DNA of 64,000 bases. Origin: Corallococcus soli. GTDB lineage: Bacteria; Myxococcota; Myxococcia; Myxococcales; Myxococcaceae. Shown one piece after another: positions 11,124-18,586 of the stretch (its first letter is position 1; every line of letters begins with the position of its first letter). The DNA is taken from NCBI RefSeq assembly GCF_014930455.1, contig NZ_JAAIYO010000005.1:434001-498000 (forward strand), written 5' to 3'. A model generated the notes under the pieces. It had not been told where the DNA came from. It saw only the letters and a program-made list of their open reading frames with translations, and ran no database searches. The position numbers and the translations under genes were made by a program.

Positions 11124-11753
11124 CTACCAGGAAACGTCGTATTCGGTGTCGAGCAGGGACACCTGACGCCCGTGCACGCGCACGTCCTGGGCGCCCACCG
11201 CCTCCAGCGCGCCCAGCAGGACGCCCTCGTGGTAGGGCGCGGGCATGAAGTCCCGGCGCATCACGAAGCGCGCGCTCCGGTCCCCGGTCCACAGCACGGT
11301 GCGCTCGCCGTAGCTCACCGCCGCGCTGTAGCCGTCCGCCAGGTGCTGCAGGAGCATGCGGGGATCACGCCGCGCCGCCTGCATCAGCTCCCGGCCGAAC
11401 ATGGAGGCCAGGAAGTCCACCGTGGCCTGCGTCCCGATGTAGTGCAGCGACTGCGCCCAGGTGCCCAGCTGCGGGCGCAAGAGCCGCGTCGCCTGGGACG
11501 TCATCGCCAGGAAGCGCGTCACCGGGTACAGCTCCGCGGGGTTCAGCTCGCGCAGGCCCGCCGCCTCCAGGCACCGGGCACCCGCGGCCTCCCCCTGGAG
11601 GAAGCCCACCACCCCCACCACGCCCTGGAAGAACATCCCCCGGGCGCCGTCCGCGGGGGTGGCCGCCCGGCATCGCTCCGCCAGCTGCCACTCCGCGCCC
11701 TCATCCACCCCACCCGCCACCCCTGTTGAACCCTCGAACGGTCCAAGCTGCAT
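11124..11753 (-). CDS. DUF2378 / TIGR02265 family protein (myxobacterial)
   Basis: A 209-residue protein with the features I know from the myxobacterial paralogous family TIGR02265/DUF2378: GMFFQGVVG near the middle, a YPVTRFLAM segment, ASMFGRELMQAA, DPRMLLQHLADGYSAAVSYG, the strongly conserved RRDFMPAPYHEGVL, and a terminal LLDTEYDVSW. Members are soluble, 180-200 residues and uncharacterised as far as I know. Start ATG 11753 (MQLGPFEGS) fits the family length; the frame upstream is Gly-rich and unlike it. It is monocistronic, with its own hairpin terminator and an upstream gap of about 260 nt that is less GC-rich than the coding DNA. Confidence 0.85.
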   Translation of the reverse strand: MQLGPFEGSTGVAGGVDEGAEWQLAERCRAATPADGARGMFFQGVVGVVGFLQGEAAGARCLEAAGLRELNPAELYPVTRFLAMTSQATRLLRPQLGTWAQSLHYIGTQATVDFLASMFGRELMQAARRDPRMLLQHLADGYSAAVSYGERTVLWTGDRSARFVMRRDFMPAPYHEGVLLGALEAVGAQDVRVHGRQVSLLDTEYDVSW

Positions 11754-11978
11754 ACCGACCTCCCATCCTCTGCTGGCGCCAGGAACGGGCCCCCCCCCGA
11801 CTTCAAGGTCCCTCCCCCGGCGCTGCCCTTCCCCCTCACTGGTGCCGGGGCCCACGCCCCGCCCACACCGTGCAGCCCAATCACACATTTCTACCGCACC
11901 GGCAAGAAATCCCAGTAAGCCCGGAAGTACCGGACATTATCCAGTAGCTTACATGAATCTAATGGGAGGGCCGATGAG

Positions 11979-11999
11979 TTTTCTCGCCGCACGAGAAAA
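11979..11999 (-). terminator. Hairpin terminator after the aminotransferase gene
   Basis: A perfect TTTTCTCG / CGAGAAAA stem with a 5-nt loop, 15 nt beyond the stop of the leftward aminotransferase gene. It has an unusual A/T content for this genome. Confidence 0.65.
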
Positions 12000-12014
12000 T
12001 GGGAGAATGGGCGT

Positions 12015-13175
12015 TCAGACGGAGAGGCTGGCCTGGGCGGCGGCGACGCCCGTCCCGGCGGCGCTGGCGCGGTGGCCGCCCGCGTGGAGGGCGCGCTCGA
12101 TGGCGCCCACCGTGGTGAGGACGTCCGCGGCGGTGACGCGGTTCATGTGGCCCACGCGGAAGTAGCGCGTCTTCAGCTCCGGGTGGAGCCCCCCGGCGAT
12201 GGCCACGCCCTGGGCCTTCACGCGGCCGACGAGCGAGGCGTCCACGCCCTCCGGGTAGTACAGCGCGCTCAGGGTGTTGGCGGCCACGGCGTCCGACGTG
12301 GGCAGCAGGCGCAGGCCCAGCGCGCTCCAGGCGGCGCGGAAGGCGCGGGCCATGCGGCGGTGGCGCTCGAAGCGGGCCTCCATCCCCTCCGCGAGGATGT
12401 GCCCCAGGCTCACGTCCAGCGCGCAGATGAGCGACGTGGGCGGGGTGGCGAAGTAGGAGGGCTTGCCGGCCTCGTACGCCTCCATCACCGGCAGCCACTC
12501 CGCCCAGTCCGCGTACACGCTGGCCACCGGCGCCTTGCGCTTGCGCCACGCGTCCAGCGCGCGCGGGCTCACCGTCAGGAGCGCCAGGCCCGGCGGCACG
12601 CCCACCGCCTTCTGGCTGGCGGTGAGGTACACGTCCGCGCCCCATGCGTCCTGCTGGAAGGACTCGCCGGCGGTGGCGCACACGCCGTCCACCACGCTGA
12701 GCACGCCGTGGTGGCGCGCGACCTTCAGCAGCTCCTCCACGGGGGCCAGCACCGCGGTGGACGTGTCCACGTGGGTGACGGTCATCAGCTTGAAGCCGCC
12801 CTTTCGCAGCTCCGCCTCCACCTGGCCCGCGTCCGGGGCGCCGCCCGGGGGCGCGCGCACGTGCGTCACCTTCGCGCCGTGGCGCTCCAGGATGTGGGCC
12901 ATGCGGTCGCTGAAGTAGCCGGTGTTCACCACCAGCGCGCGGTCCCCCGGCTCCACGAGGTTGGCCACCGCCAGCTCCATGGCCAGGGTGCCGCTGCCGG
13001 AGACGACGAAGGGCTGCGCGGACGGCGCGAGCGACACCTCCCGCAGGCGCTTCAGGGCCCGGCCGAAGGTGGCGATGAAGCCCGCGTCCAGGTGCCCGAG
13101 CACCGGCGCGGACAGCGCCTGCAACACCTCCGCGTCCACATCCACCGGCCCGGGAATCATCAACAGGTCTCTCAC
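12015..13175 (-). CDS. Class V PLP aminotransferase (alanine-glyoxylate / serine-pyruvate type)
   Basis: A 386-residue fold-type I PLP enzyme of the alanine:glyoxylate/serine:pyruvate aminotransferase group. N-terminal MIPGPVDVDAEVLQAL is the family start signature. SGSGTLAMELAV binds the cofactor phosphate, DGVCATAGE contributes the PLP-contacting Asp, and TASQKAVGVPPG holds the Schiff-base Lys. Start: the GTG at 13175 (VRDLLMIPGP) has AAGGAG 9-10 nt upstream and gives normal length; the ATG at 13310 would add 45 residues through an inverted repeat and the M43 gene's terminator. Likely role is amino-group transfer in glycine/serine or glyoxylate metabolism. The exact substrate is not determinable. 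Confidence 0.9.
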   Translation of the reverse strand: MRDLLMIPGPVDVDAEVLQALSAPVLGHLDAGFIATFGRALKRLREVSLAPSAQPFVVSGSGTLAMELAVANLVEPGDRALVVNTGYFSDRMAHILERHGAKVTHVRAPPGGAPDAGQVEAELRKGGFKLMTVTHVDTSTAVLAPVEELLKVARHHGVLSVVDGVCATAGESFQQDAWGADVYLTASQKAVGVPPGLALLTVSPRALDAWRKRKAPVASVYADWAEWLPVMEAYEAGKPSYFATPPTSLICALDVSLGHILAEGMEARFERHRRMARAFRAAWSALGLRLLPTSDAVAANTLSALYYPEGVDASLVGRVKAQGVAIAGGLHPELKTRYFRVGHMNRVTAADVLTTVGAIERALHAGGHRASAAGTGVAAAQASLSV

Positions 13176-13227
13176 GGCGCCACGCTCCTTGGGCGCCCGC
13201 CGGGCCTTCCGGAGGGCGGTCCCCCAC

Positions 13228-13257
13228 TGTGGACAACCCGGGCACGGCTTGTCCACG
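13228..13257. promoter_or_regulatory. Inverted pair of TTGTCCAC motifs upstream of the aminotransferase
   Basis: GTGGACAA and TTGTCCAC form a perfect 8-bp inverted repeat with a 12-nt spacer, 54-83 nt upstream of the GTG start. The 9-mers resemble DnaA boxes of the TTGTCCACA type. It may be an operator for the aminotransferase promoter, or DnaA-bound. Function is inferred from position only. Confidence 0.4.
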
Positions 13258-13294
13258 TTCGCGAGGAGCGGGCGCGGGCCCCCGCAATGGACGA

Positions 13295-13332
13295 CGCCGG
13301 AGCCCCCCATGTGGACTGGGGAGACTCCGGCG
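13295..13332 (-). terminator. Hairpin terminator after the M43 protease gene
   Basis: CGCCGGAG pairs with CTCCGGCG, and an inner CCCC/GGGG extends the stem. It starts 32 nt beyond the protease stop. Confidence 0.6.
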
Positions 13333-13363
13333 CCGGGGACGACAGGTGCTGGGAGGCGGCTGA

Positions 13364-14260
13364 CTAGCGGTACGTCGCGGTCAGGCTGTCCGCGCGGGCC
13401 ACCTGGCCGGCGCTGAACTGGTTCATGCAGCTGTCGTCGGTGTAGTCCATGAAGTTCAGGATGGGGTCCACGCCGCCGCCGGCGCAGGTGTCACGGCCCG
13501 TGGGGCAGCCGAACGCGGCCGAGGCCTCCGGAGGCGTGTCGCTGACGGAGTCGCCCGGGTTGTTACAGCCGCCCTGGAACGTGTGGTACAGGCCCACCCA
13601 GTGGCCGACTTCGTGCGTGGCCGTGTCGCCCTCGTTGTAGGGGACCGCCGTGCCGCCGGGGAGGCTGGAGTAGAGCAGCACCACGCCGTCCATCGACGGC
13701 TGGCTGGTGTAGCTGGAGGGGAAGGTCGCCCAGCCCAGCAGGCCGCCCTTGAGGTTGGCCGTGTAGACGTTCAGCGCCCCAGCGCCGCCCTTGCGCAGCG
13801 CGGCCTTCATCTTCTTCTCCGCGGACGTGCCCGAACCCAGCGCGAACCAGGTGCTGTTCGTCGTGCGGTCCGTGCCCGCCAGCGTGAACTTGAACGGGGT
13901 GTTGGAATACGCCGCGTTCAGCACGTTCATCTGCGCGGTGATCTGCGAGTCCGGGATGTCGCCGTTGGCGACGCCCGTGCCCTTGCGGATGACGTGGAAG
14001 TAGACGGGGACGTTCACCGAGCCCACCGCGCGCTTCGCCATCACGCGGTTCGCGAGCGCGGCTTCGATCTCCAGCTTCTCATCAGCGGACGGCTCGATGG
14101 TGGCGCAGCCGCGGTGCGGGAGCGCCTCCTGCGTCGTGGCCGTCTCCTCCGCCGGCTGCTCCTCCGGCGCCGGGGCGCTGCTGCTGCAACCCGCCAGGGA
14201 CATCAGCGTGCCAAGGACCACCGCGACACGGCTACCGCGCTGCGTGACGTTGCGAAGCAT
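13364..14260 (-). CDS. M43 (pappalysin-like) zinc metalloprotease, lipoprotein
   Basis: A 298-residue secreted metalloprotease. Residues 1-25 are a lipoprotein signal with lipobox LAGC (Cys25), followed by a Pro/Glu/Thr-rich linker. The catalytic zinc site is [11 protein letters not shown] (His216, Glu217, His220, His226), the extended metzincin motif of family M43. The following Cys-rich loop and [10 protein letters not shown] supply the Met-turn. It should be anchored in the outer membrane or exported as part of predatory or extracellular proteolysis, which is common in myxobacteria. GAGGAG precedes the ATG. The promoter region carries two GTGTTTC/GAAACAC palindromes. Family assignment is strong; substrate unknown. 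Confidence 0.93.
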   Translation of the reverse strand: MLRNVTQRGSRVAVVLGTLMSLAGCSSSAPAPEEQPAEETATTQEALPHRGCATIEPSADEKLEIEAALANRVMAKRAVGSVNVPVYFHVIRKGTGVANGDIPDSQITAQMNVLNAAYSNTPFKFTLAGTDRTTNSTWFALGSGTSAEKKMKAALRKGGAGALNVYTANLKGGLLGWATFPSSYTSQPSMDGVVLLYSSLPGGTAVPYNEGDTATHEVGHWVGLYHTFQGGCNNPGDSVSDTPPEASAAFGCPTGRDTCAGGGVDPILNFMDYTDDSCMNQFSAGQVARADSLTATYR

Positions 14261-14373
14261 TTTCCCAACTCCTCGGAAAAGTGGGGAGGTGGAAATACAT
14301 GTTTCAAACGTGTGAAGTCAACAGGGGCTGGAAAATTGAAATCCTGGCAAAGCCTGAGGTGGACCCACGGCCT

Positions 14374-14426
14374 GTGTTTCAGCGAAACACCTCATGTGTG
14401 TGTTTCGCCCGGGTGTCTTGAAACAC
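14374..14426. promoter_or_regulatory. Two GTGTTTC...GAAACAC palindromes upstream of the M43 protease gene
   Basis: GTGTTTC-AGC-GAAACAC (14374-14390) is a perfect palindrome with a 3-nt centre. A second GTGTTTC (14400-14406) and GAAACAC (14420-14426) repeat the same half-sites with a 13-nt spacer. They lie 114-166 nt upstream of the protease ATG. They could be regulator half-sites, and the second pair overlaps the Mla operon terminator. Confidence 0.45.
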
Positions 14427-14431
14427 CCGGG
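14408..14431 (-). terminator. Hairpin terminator of the Mla/MCE operon
   Basis: CCCGGGTGT and ACACCCGGG form a perfect 9-bp stem with a 6-nt loop, about 68 nt beyond the last stop of the leftward operon. Confidence 0.65.
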
Positions 14432-14498
14432 CACCCACGGTCGCGGACGCCGGTGGTGGCGCTTCGCCTGGGACCGCGGGGCCCCTTGCGCCCGGCGC

Positions 14499-15695
14499 TC
14501 AGGGCGCGGGGGTGGGCGCGGGCGTGGCGGGCGCGGCGGTGGTGTCCGAGGGCGTCAGGGGCGTGGGCACCGACTGGGGCTTCCCCACCTGCTCCAGGGC
14601 TTCGCCGTTGCTGACGGAGAAGCGCACCAGCGCGCGGAGGATGCGGTTGCGCTTCACGTTGCCCAGCACCTCGCGCAGGTCGTCGTAGACGGTGGGGTCG
14701 GAGACGAGCGCGCCCAGGGTTCCGTCCCCCTTGGCCACGGTGGCGGTGATCTGCTTGATGTCCGCGGCGGCGCTGCCCAGGTCGGCGAACATGCCCTTCG
14801 CGTCGCCGTAGACCAGCTGGTGCACGGCGCCGTTGGGGCTCTTCTTCGCGTCCTCGATGAGGCCTCCCAATTGGCCCGCGGCCTCGCCCAGCTCCTTGAG
14901 GGCCACCGCGCCGTCCTGGCCATAGATGAGCGCGTGCGCGGTGCCGTCGCCCCGGCGGACCTCGCCCAGGATGGCCTCCACGTGGGCCAGCGCGCCGTCC
15001 ATGCGCCGGGCCGCCCCGGACGCGCTGGCGAGCAGGGTGTTCACCTCCTGGCCCGTGCGCTTGTCGTAGATGAGCGCGTGCAGCGCGCCATCCCCCTTCT
15101 CTATCTCCTGCATGATGGCGCTCAGCGACGCGACGCTCCGGGCCAGGTCGCGCGACAGCTCCGGGTTGGCGTAGACCTTGATGGCGTCCTTGAGCGACGC
15201 GCTGATGGCGACGGAGTTCTCCATCACCTGGCTGGCGCTGCTCATGAGCTTGGACAGGTCCCCGCCGCTGCTGGACTTGACGATGCCGCCGGGCTCCACG
15301 GGCGGCTGGTCCGCGCTGCCCAGGGAGATGTCCACCGCCTTGTCGCCCAGGACGCCCATGCTGGTGAGCTTCGCGACGGAGTCCGCGCGGATGCGCTCCG
15401 TGTAGGCGCTGGCGACCTGGAACTGCACCTCCAGGCGGCTGTCCTTCAGGTCCTGGGAGAAGGCCACGCCGTTGACCCGGCCCACCTTCAGGCCGCCAAT
15501 CCACACGGGGGACTGGTCGCTCAGGCCGTCCACGCTGTCGAAATAGGCGCGGAAGACGACCTGGCGCTGGAAGAGGTTCGACTCGCGGCCGATGAAGAAG
15601 ACGACGACGCCGGCCACGGCGAGGCCGAGGGCGACGAAGGCGCCCGCGCGCACGGCCAGGCGCTTTTCCTTCGAGGTCGAGGTGAAGAGACTCAT
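14499..15695 (-). CDS. MlaD/MCE-domain lipid-binding protein
   Basis: Substrate-binding subunit of an Mla-type phospholipid transporter. The 398 residues contain one N-terminal membrane anchor (about 17-36), then the MCE domain (FRAYFDSVDGLSDQSPVWIGGLKVGRV). A long helical periplasmic region follows, with four copies of a KGDGTxHALIYD-like element, and a Pro/Ala/Thr-rich tail. MlaD of E. coli ends soon after the MCE domain, so this is a long form. The ATG overlaps the stop of the ATPase gene (ATGA). It should hold lipid in the periplasm for movement between membranes. Direction of transport is not readable. Confidence 0.9.
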   Translation of the reverse strand: MSLFTSTSKEKRLAVRAGAFVALGLAVAGVVVFFIGRESNLFQRQVVFRAYFDSVDGLSDQSPVWIGGLKVGRVNGVAFSQDLKDSRLEVQFQVASAYTERIRADSVAKLTSMGVLGDKAVDISLGSADQPPVEPGGIVKSSSGGDLSKLMSSASQVMENSVAISASLKDAIKVYANPELSRDLARSVASLSAIMQEIEKGDGALHALIYDKRTGQEVNTLLASASGAARRMDGALAHVEAILGEVRRGDGTAHALIYGQDGAVALKELGEAAGQLGGLIEDAKKSPNGAVHQLVYGDAKGMFADLGSAAADIKQITATVAKGDGTLGALVSDPTVYDDLREVLGNVKRNRILRALVRFSVSNGEALEQVGKPQSVPTPLTPSDTTAAPATPAPTPAP

Positions 15696-16522
15696 GGTGT
15701 TCTTTCGGGGTTCAGCTCCAGGCGGCGCGCGTCCAGGAAGGCCCGCACCTCCGGCACCGTGGAGCGGCGCATCTCTTCGGGGGTGCCCACCTGGACGATC
15801 TTGCGGTTGGCCAGCATGGCCATCCGGTCCGCCAGCACGAAGGCGCTCACCATGTCGTGCGTGACGACGATGGACGTGGCGCCCAGGCGCTGTTTCATCG
15901 ACTCAATCAATTCGTTGATGGTCTGCGTGGTGACGGGGTCCAGGCCCGTCGTCGGCTCGTCCCAGAGGATGACCTCCGGGTCCGTGGCGATGGCGCGCGC
16001 CAGGCCTACGCGCTTGCGCATGCCGCCGGACAGGTCCGACGGCATCAGCCGCTCCGTATTGGGCAGGTCCACCAGCTCCAGCTTCTCCGCCACGCGCTTG
16101 CGGATCTCCTCGCGGGACATCGTGGGGAAGTGTTCGCGCAGCGGATAGGCCACGTTCTCCGCGACGGAGAGCGAGTCGAACAGGGCCGCGCCCTGGAACA
16201 CCATGGCCACGTGCTTGCGCACCGCCAGGAACTGCTCCTCGGAGAACTTCGCGACGTCGTAGCCTTCAAAGAGGATGCGGCCGCCGTCCGGATGCAGGAG
16301 GCCGATGAGGCACTTGAGCAGCACGCTCTTGCCCACGCCGGAGCCGCCCAGGACGACCAGGGTCTCCCCGGCGCGCACGTCCAGGTCCACGCCGTCGTAG
16401 ATGCGCTTGGCGCCGAACTGCTTCACGAGCCCCTCGTAGCGGATGAGCTCCTCGCCCGGCGTGGGCTTGCGGAACTCGAACGGGGCGGGCGGGTCGACGT
16501 GGTGGGAGCGGGCCTTGCGCAT
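15692..16522 (-). CDS. MlaF-type ABC transporter ATPase
   Basis: A 276-residue ATPase of the lipid-transport (MlaF) ABC group. Walker A is GGSGVGKSVLLK, the Q-loop is FQGAALF, the signature is LSGGMRKRVGLARA, Walker B is VILWDEPTTGLDP and the switch His lies in VVTHDM. The LSGGMRKR variant is characteristic of MlaF. An N-terminal extension of about 25 residues precedes the core. It powers the MlaE permease encoded 13 nt upstream and is coupled by a 4-nt overlap to the MCE gene. Confidence 0.93.
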   Translation of the reverse strand: MRKARSHHVDPPAPFEFRKPTPGEELIRYEGLVKQFGAKRIYDGVDLDVRAGETLVVLGGSGVGKSVLLKCLIGLLHPDGGRILFEGYDVAKFSEEQFLAVRKHVAMVFQGAALFDSLSVAENVAYPLREHFPTMSREEIRKRVAEKLELVDLPNTERLMPSDLSGGMRKRVGLARAIATDPEVILWDEPTTGLDPVTTQTINELIESMKQRLGATSIVVTHDMVSAFVLADRMAMLANRKIVQVGTPEEMRRSTVPEVRAFLDARRLELNPERTP

Positions 16523-16535
16523 GGTCCGGGGCGCT

Positions 16536-17351
16536 TCAGAAGTAGAGCGTGATCTTCGTGATGAAGAAGTCCGCGAGGCACACGGACACGGAGGTGATGG
16601 CCACGGTCTGCGTGGTGGCGCGGCCCACGCCTTCGGTGCCGCCCTCCACCGCGAGCCCCTTGAAACAACCGACCAGCCCGATGACGAGCCCGAACACCGC
16701 GCCCTTGATGACGCCGGAGACGAAGTCCCCCATCATCACGGCGTCCAGCGCGCCCTGGAAGAACTGGTCCAGGGAGATGCCGTACTGCGAGCGCACCACC
16801 AGCGCCCCGCCGACCAGGCCCACCACGTCCGAGAACACGGTGAGCACCGGCATGACGATGAGGCACGCGAACACGCGCGGCACCACAAGCTTGCGCAAGG
16901 GGTCCGCGCCGAGCGCGCGGATGGCGTCCACCTGCTCCGTCACGGTCATGGAGCCCAGCTCCGCGGCGATGCCGGAGCCGATGCGCGCGCCCACGGTGAG
17001 CGCGGTGAGCACGGGGGCCAGCTCGCGGAACAGCGTGAGGATGACGACGCGGCCCACGGTGTACTGCACGCCGAAGCGGGCGAGGAAGTAGCCGAACTGG
17101 AGGGAGATGACGAGCCCGGCGAACGTCGCGGTGAGCAGCGCGATGGGCAGCGAGCGCACGCCCAGGGACTCGGTGTGGAAGACGAGCCCGGCCCAGTCAT
17201 AGGGCGGGCGCACGGCGCGGCTGAACACCTGCCCGGTCATCACCGACAGGGCGCCCAGGGACTCCATGCGCTCGCGGAGGCGCTCCTTGAGGGTGGGGCG
17301 CGGGGGGTGGTGGGCGGCCGCGGTGGCGGCGGCCTGGGCTTCGGCCCTCAT
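16536..17351 (-). CDS. MlaE-type ABC transporter permease
   Basis: A 271-residue inner-membrane permease of the MlaE/TrgD1 family, with an N-terminal amphipathic Arg-rich segment then five or six hydrophobic segments. The family hallmark is ELAPVLTALTVGARIGSGIAAELGSM followed by EQVDAIRALGADPLRKLVVPRV. It forms the dimeric channel core that works with the MlaF ATPase and MCE protein encoded next. Its ATG overlaps the stop of the upstream lipoprotein gene (ATGA), so all four genes appear to form one unit. Confidence 0.93.
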   Translation of the reverse strand: MRAEAQAAATAAAHHPPRPTLKERLRERMESLGALSVMTGQVFSRAVRPPYDWAGLVFHTESLGVRSLPIALLTATFAGLVISLQFGYFLARFGVQYTVGRVVILTLFRELAPVLTALTVGARIGSGIAAELGSMTVTEQVDAIRALGADPLRKLVVPRVFACLIVMPVLTVFSDVVGLVGGALVVRSQYGISLDQFFQGALDAVMMGDFVSGVIKGAVFGLVIGLVGCFKGLAVEGGTEGVGRATTQTVAITSVSVCLADFFITKITLYF

Positions 17352-17854
17352 CGCAGGCGCTCCGCGTGGAAGCCGGAGAAGAGGCCTTCGAAGTCGGCCA
17401 TGCGCGCGTCGGCCTGGCCCACGGGGGACACGTAGCTGAAGTCGAAGACGCAGTTGTCCTTCTTGAGGACCACCAGCTCCAGCGACACGGGGACGCCGTC
17501 GAGCTTCGCGACGTAGCGGCTGCGGAGGGCTTCGCGGCCGTCCAGGGTGAAGGTGCGCTGGCCCAGGTCCTGGCGCTCGGTGAAGCCCATGAGCAGGTGC
17601 TTCGTGAGGACGTTGAGGGCCGGGTCGTCGTGGTCCTTGCAGGTGGCGTTGGTGGCGATGACGCGGCCGGTGTCACCGCGCTCCACGAAGGCCAGGTCGT
17701 TGTCGTCGAACGAAGCGCGCTGCCAGACGTCGTTGGACAGGGGGCCGACGCGGTACTTCACGTCCTTCTTCTGGAGCACCGAGTCCTCGAACGTCGTGCG
17801 GTGGCACCCCGCGAGCAGGGCAGACATCCCGAGCGTCAGCAGCATCCGCGACAT
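17348..17854 (-). CDS. Lipoprotein of the Mla operon, function unknown
   Basis: A 168-residue protein with a short lipoprotein signal ending in LLAGC (Cys17). The mature part is a compact alpha/beta domain with two further Cys residues (NATCKDHDD and KKDNCVFDFSY) that could form a disulfide. No family is recognised. As the first gene of the four-gene lipid transport operon, coupled to mlaE by ATGA, it probably acts in the periplasm or at the outer membrane with the MCE protein. That role is inference. Confidence 0.75.
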   Translation of the reverse strand: MSRMLLTLGMSALLAGCHRTTFEDSVLQKKDVKYRVGPLSNDVWQRASFDDNDLAFVERGDTGRVIATNATCKDHDDPALNVLTKHLLMGFTERQDLGQRTFTLDGREALRSRYVAKLDGVPVSLELVVLKKDNCVFDFSYVSPVGQADARMADFEGLFSGFHAERLR

Positions 17855-18202
17855 GGCACCATTTCATGCGTCCCGAGGGCTCCCGGTGGGACGGCGCCCG
17901 TCATGGTGCAGGGCCGGCACGTCCGCAAGAACTTCGTCGGAGCAAACGTCGACTACAGCGCTCGCGCCGCCAGGGGGCGCCCGGCCCCCCGGAAGGACCC
18001 CGGGCGAGGGCGCGCGGATGATGGGAGCACGAAGCAGACACGCGGGGTGTGGCTGCATATTCCGGAGGCGCGGAGGGTGACGCTCTCCCGCCGTATCCCC
18101 GGTCGGACGCGGCGGTGACGCGCGGCGGAGGAGTGTCCGGGGACGGGGCCAGGACGCATGTTCAGCCGGGAGTCCCCAGGGGATTCTCACGAGGAGGATT
18201 CG
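17855..18202. other. Divergent intergenic region
   Basis: It holds the divergent promoters of the lipid-transport operon (leftward) and the small membrane protein (rightward). No coding region is supported and no clear promoter hexamers were seen. GAGGAGGA at 18191-18198 is the ribosome binding site for the rightward gene. Confidence 0.5.
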
Positions 18203-18586
18203 ATGGACGGCGGACTGGCGGTATTTGGATTCGGGCTGTTCCTGTTATCGATTGCCAACCTGTTCGCGCGCACGTCGTACTGGTTGGCGTGGCCGCTGCT
18301 GGCGATCTCCATGGTGGCCATGGGCATGGCCTTCAGCGAGTCCAAGAAGCGCGACACCGTGCCCCTGGCCCTGGCCGCGGTGCTGGGCGTGCTGGGCATC
18401 AGCGCGCTGGTGGTGGGCACGCCGTGGTGGCTGACGCTGGCGGTGTTCCTGTTCGCGGCGGCGTTCGGGCTGCTGTGGGCGGAGTTCCGCTACGAGTACT
18501 TCGGGAACGTCACGCGGGAGCAGGTTCCCCATCAGGCGAAGCGCGGGCCCATCCACTGGCCCTGGAACCGGCGGCACGTGCGCTAG
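18203..18586 (+). CDS. Small multi-pass membrane protein
   Basis: A 127-residue protein with four hydrophobic segments (about residues 5-22, 27-42, 50-68 and 74-92) and a basic C-terminal tail. GAGGAGGA 5 nt upstream supports the ATG at 18203 over the in-frame ATG at 18158. Its TAG shares the palindrome CTAG with the recF stop on the other strand, so the two genes overlap by 4 nt tail to tail. Function unknown. Confidence 0.75.
   Translation: MDGGLAVFGFGLFLLSIANLFARTSYWLAWPLLAISMVAMGMAFSESKKRDTVPLALAAVLGVLGISALVVGTPWWLTLAVFLFAAAFGLLWAEFRYEYFGNVTREQVPHQAKRGPIHWPWNRRHVR

Noticed and set aside
13228-13257. Replication origin (oriC)
   Set aside because: Only two DnaA-box-like 9-mers and no AT-rich unwinding element; dnaA is not in the window.
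17864-18190. 108-codon leftward frame in the intergenic gap
   Set aside because: Pro/Arg-rich with no ribosome binding site, overlapping promoter regions of both flanking genes.
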